NCBI GenBank assembly: GCA_018062725.1
Contig: JAGORP010000019.1
Coordinates: 1-25,934, forward strand
Source of the DNA: Flavobacterium sp.
Lineage (GTDB): Bacteria; Bacteroidota; Bacteroidia; Flavobacteriales; Flavobacteriaceae
DNA length: 25,934 bases
Direction: 5' to 3'
In this document: positions 25,782 to 25,934 of the stretch, in pieces
How the letters are laid out: each line of letters starts with the position of its first letter
How positions within the stretch are numbered: the stretch's first letter is position 1
Position numbers and translations under genes: made by a program
Notes under the pieces: model-generated
Seen by the model: the letters and a program-made list of their open reading frames with translations, nothing else
What the model was told of the DNA's origin: nothing
Database searches by the model: none

Positions 25782-25815
25782 AAAGTGAGGCTCTTAAACG
25801 AGTCTCACTTTTTTT
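25782..25815 (+). terminator. rho-independent terminator after the metallopeptidase gene
   Basis: The arms AAAGTGAGGCTC and GAGTCTCACTTT pair over 12 bases with one G-U, around the loop TTAAAC, followed by a seven-T run. It begins 22 bases after the stop codon, so the metallopeptidase is a single-gene transcript. Confidence 0.92.
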
Positions 25816-25885
25816 GTTAAATAATAATTATTTTTAAGATTGTTTGTTACAAAACGATGTATTTGTCGCCAAAAATTATATAATT

Positions 25886-25934
25886 ATGAAGAAACTGTTA
25901 CTATTTATTTTCTTTTTGAGCTTAAGTACGGGTT
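25886..25934 (+). CDS. start of another secreted protein (3'-truncated by window edge)
   Basis: The ATG at 25886 opens a frame that runs to the window end. Its 16 complete codons read MKKLLLFIFFLSLSTG, the positively charged start and hydrophobic core of a Sec signal peptide. A near-match to the -7 element (TGTATTTG, 25858-25865) lies 20 bases upstream, after the preceding terminator. This is therefore probably a separate transcription unit. The mature protein is outside the window and its function cannot be judged. Confidence 0.7.
   Translation, partial: MKKLLLFIFFLSLSTG

Noticed and set aside
1..25934. CRISPR arrays, insertion sequences, phage genes or toxin-antitoxin pairs
   Set aside because: I saw no regularly spaced direct repeats, no transposase or integrase motifs and no small paired genes anywhere in the window.

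Overview
The window is a stretch of chromosome from a Bacteroidota bacterium, most likely a Flavobacteriaceae member close to Flavobacterium. The evidence is the AT-rich coding style, genes preceded by a TAnnTTTG -7 element (the Bacteroidota sigma-factor promoter) rather than strong Shine-Dalgarno sites, a C-terminal type IX secretion (T9SS) sorting domain, and a short NuoG without the large molybdopterin-like domain.

Layout. (1) 1-9331, + strand: the distal part of a complex I operon, nuoF (5' end outside the window), nuoG, nuoH, nuoI, nuoJ, nuoK, nuoL, nuoM, nuoN. The genes are tightly packed and end in a strong rho-independent terminator. (2) 9332-9849: about 520 bases of AT-rich sequence with no confident gene but one short ORF of uncertain status. 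(3) 9850-13367, + strand: a two-gene peptide-export unit, a C39 peptidase/ABC transporter (TTG start) and a HlyD-type adaptor, behind its own promoter. (4) 13428-13579: a single tRNA-Ala(GGC) with its own promoter, and a terminator that also serves the converging operon. (5) 13586-20323, - strand: a tripartite efflux operon in the transcription order tetR, outer-membrane channel, lipoprotein adaptor, RND pump. It has a clear promoter and a palindromic candidate operator upstream of tetR. (6) 20335-22351: a short-chain polyprenyl diphosphate synthase (+) converging on ribF (-), with overlapping stop codons. (7) 22400-25815, + strand: a large secreted reprolysin-like metallopeptidase with fibronectin III, P-domain and T9SS sorting modules, followed by a terminator. 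(8) 25886-end: the signal-peptide start of another secreted protein.

How it works together. The nuo products form the proton-pumping NADH:quinone oxidoreductase; the polyprenyl synthase and RibF supply isoprenoid and flavin (FMN/FAD) metabolism that respiration draws on, but nothing indicates co-regulation. The C39 ABC/HlyD pair has no outer-membrane channel of its own and could borrow one such as the TolC-like protein of the neighbouring efflux operon (inference).

I see no clearly new multi-gene system. The points that most deserve a second look are the cargo-less C39 exporter with a short ORF just upstream, the long bulged inverted repeat between the adaptor and RND pump genes, the TetR operator/promoter overlap, the altered N7 cluster motif of NuoG, and the extra hydrophobic segments in the RND pump.
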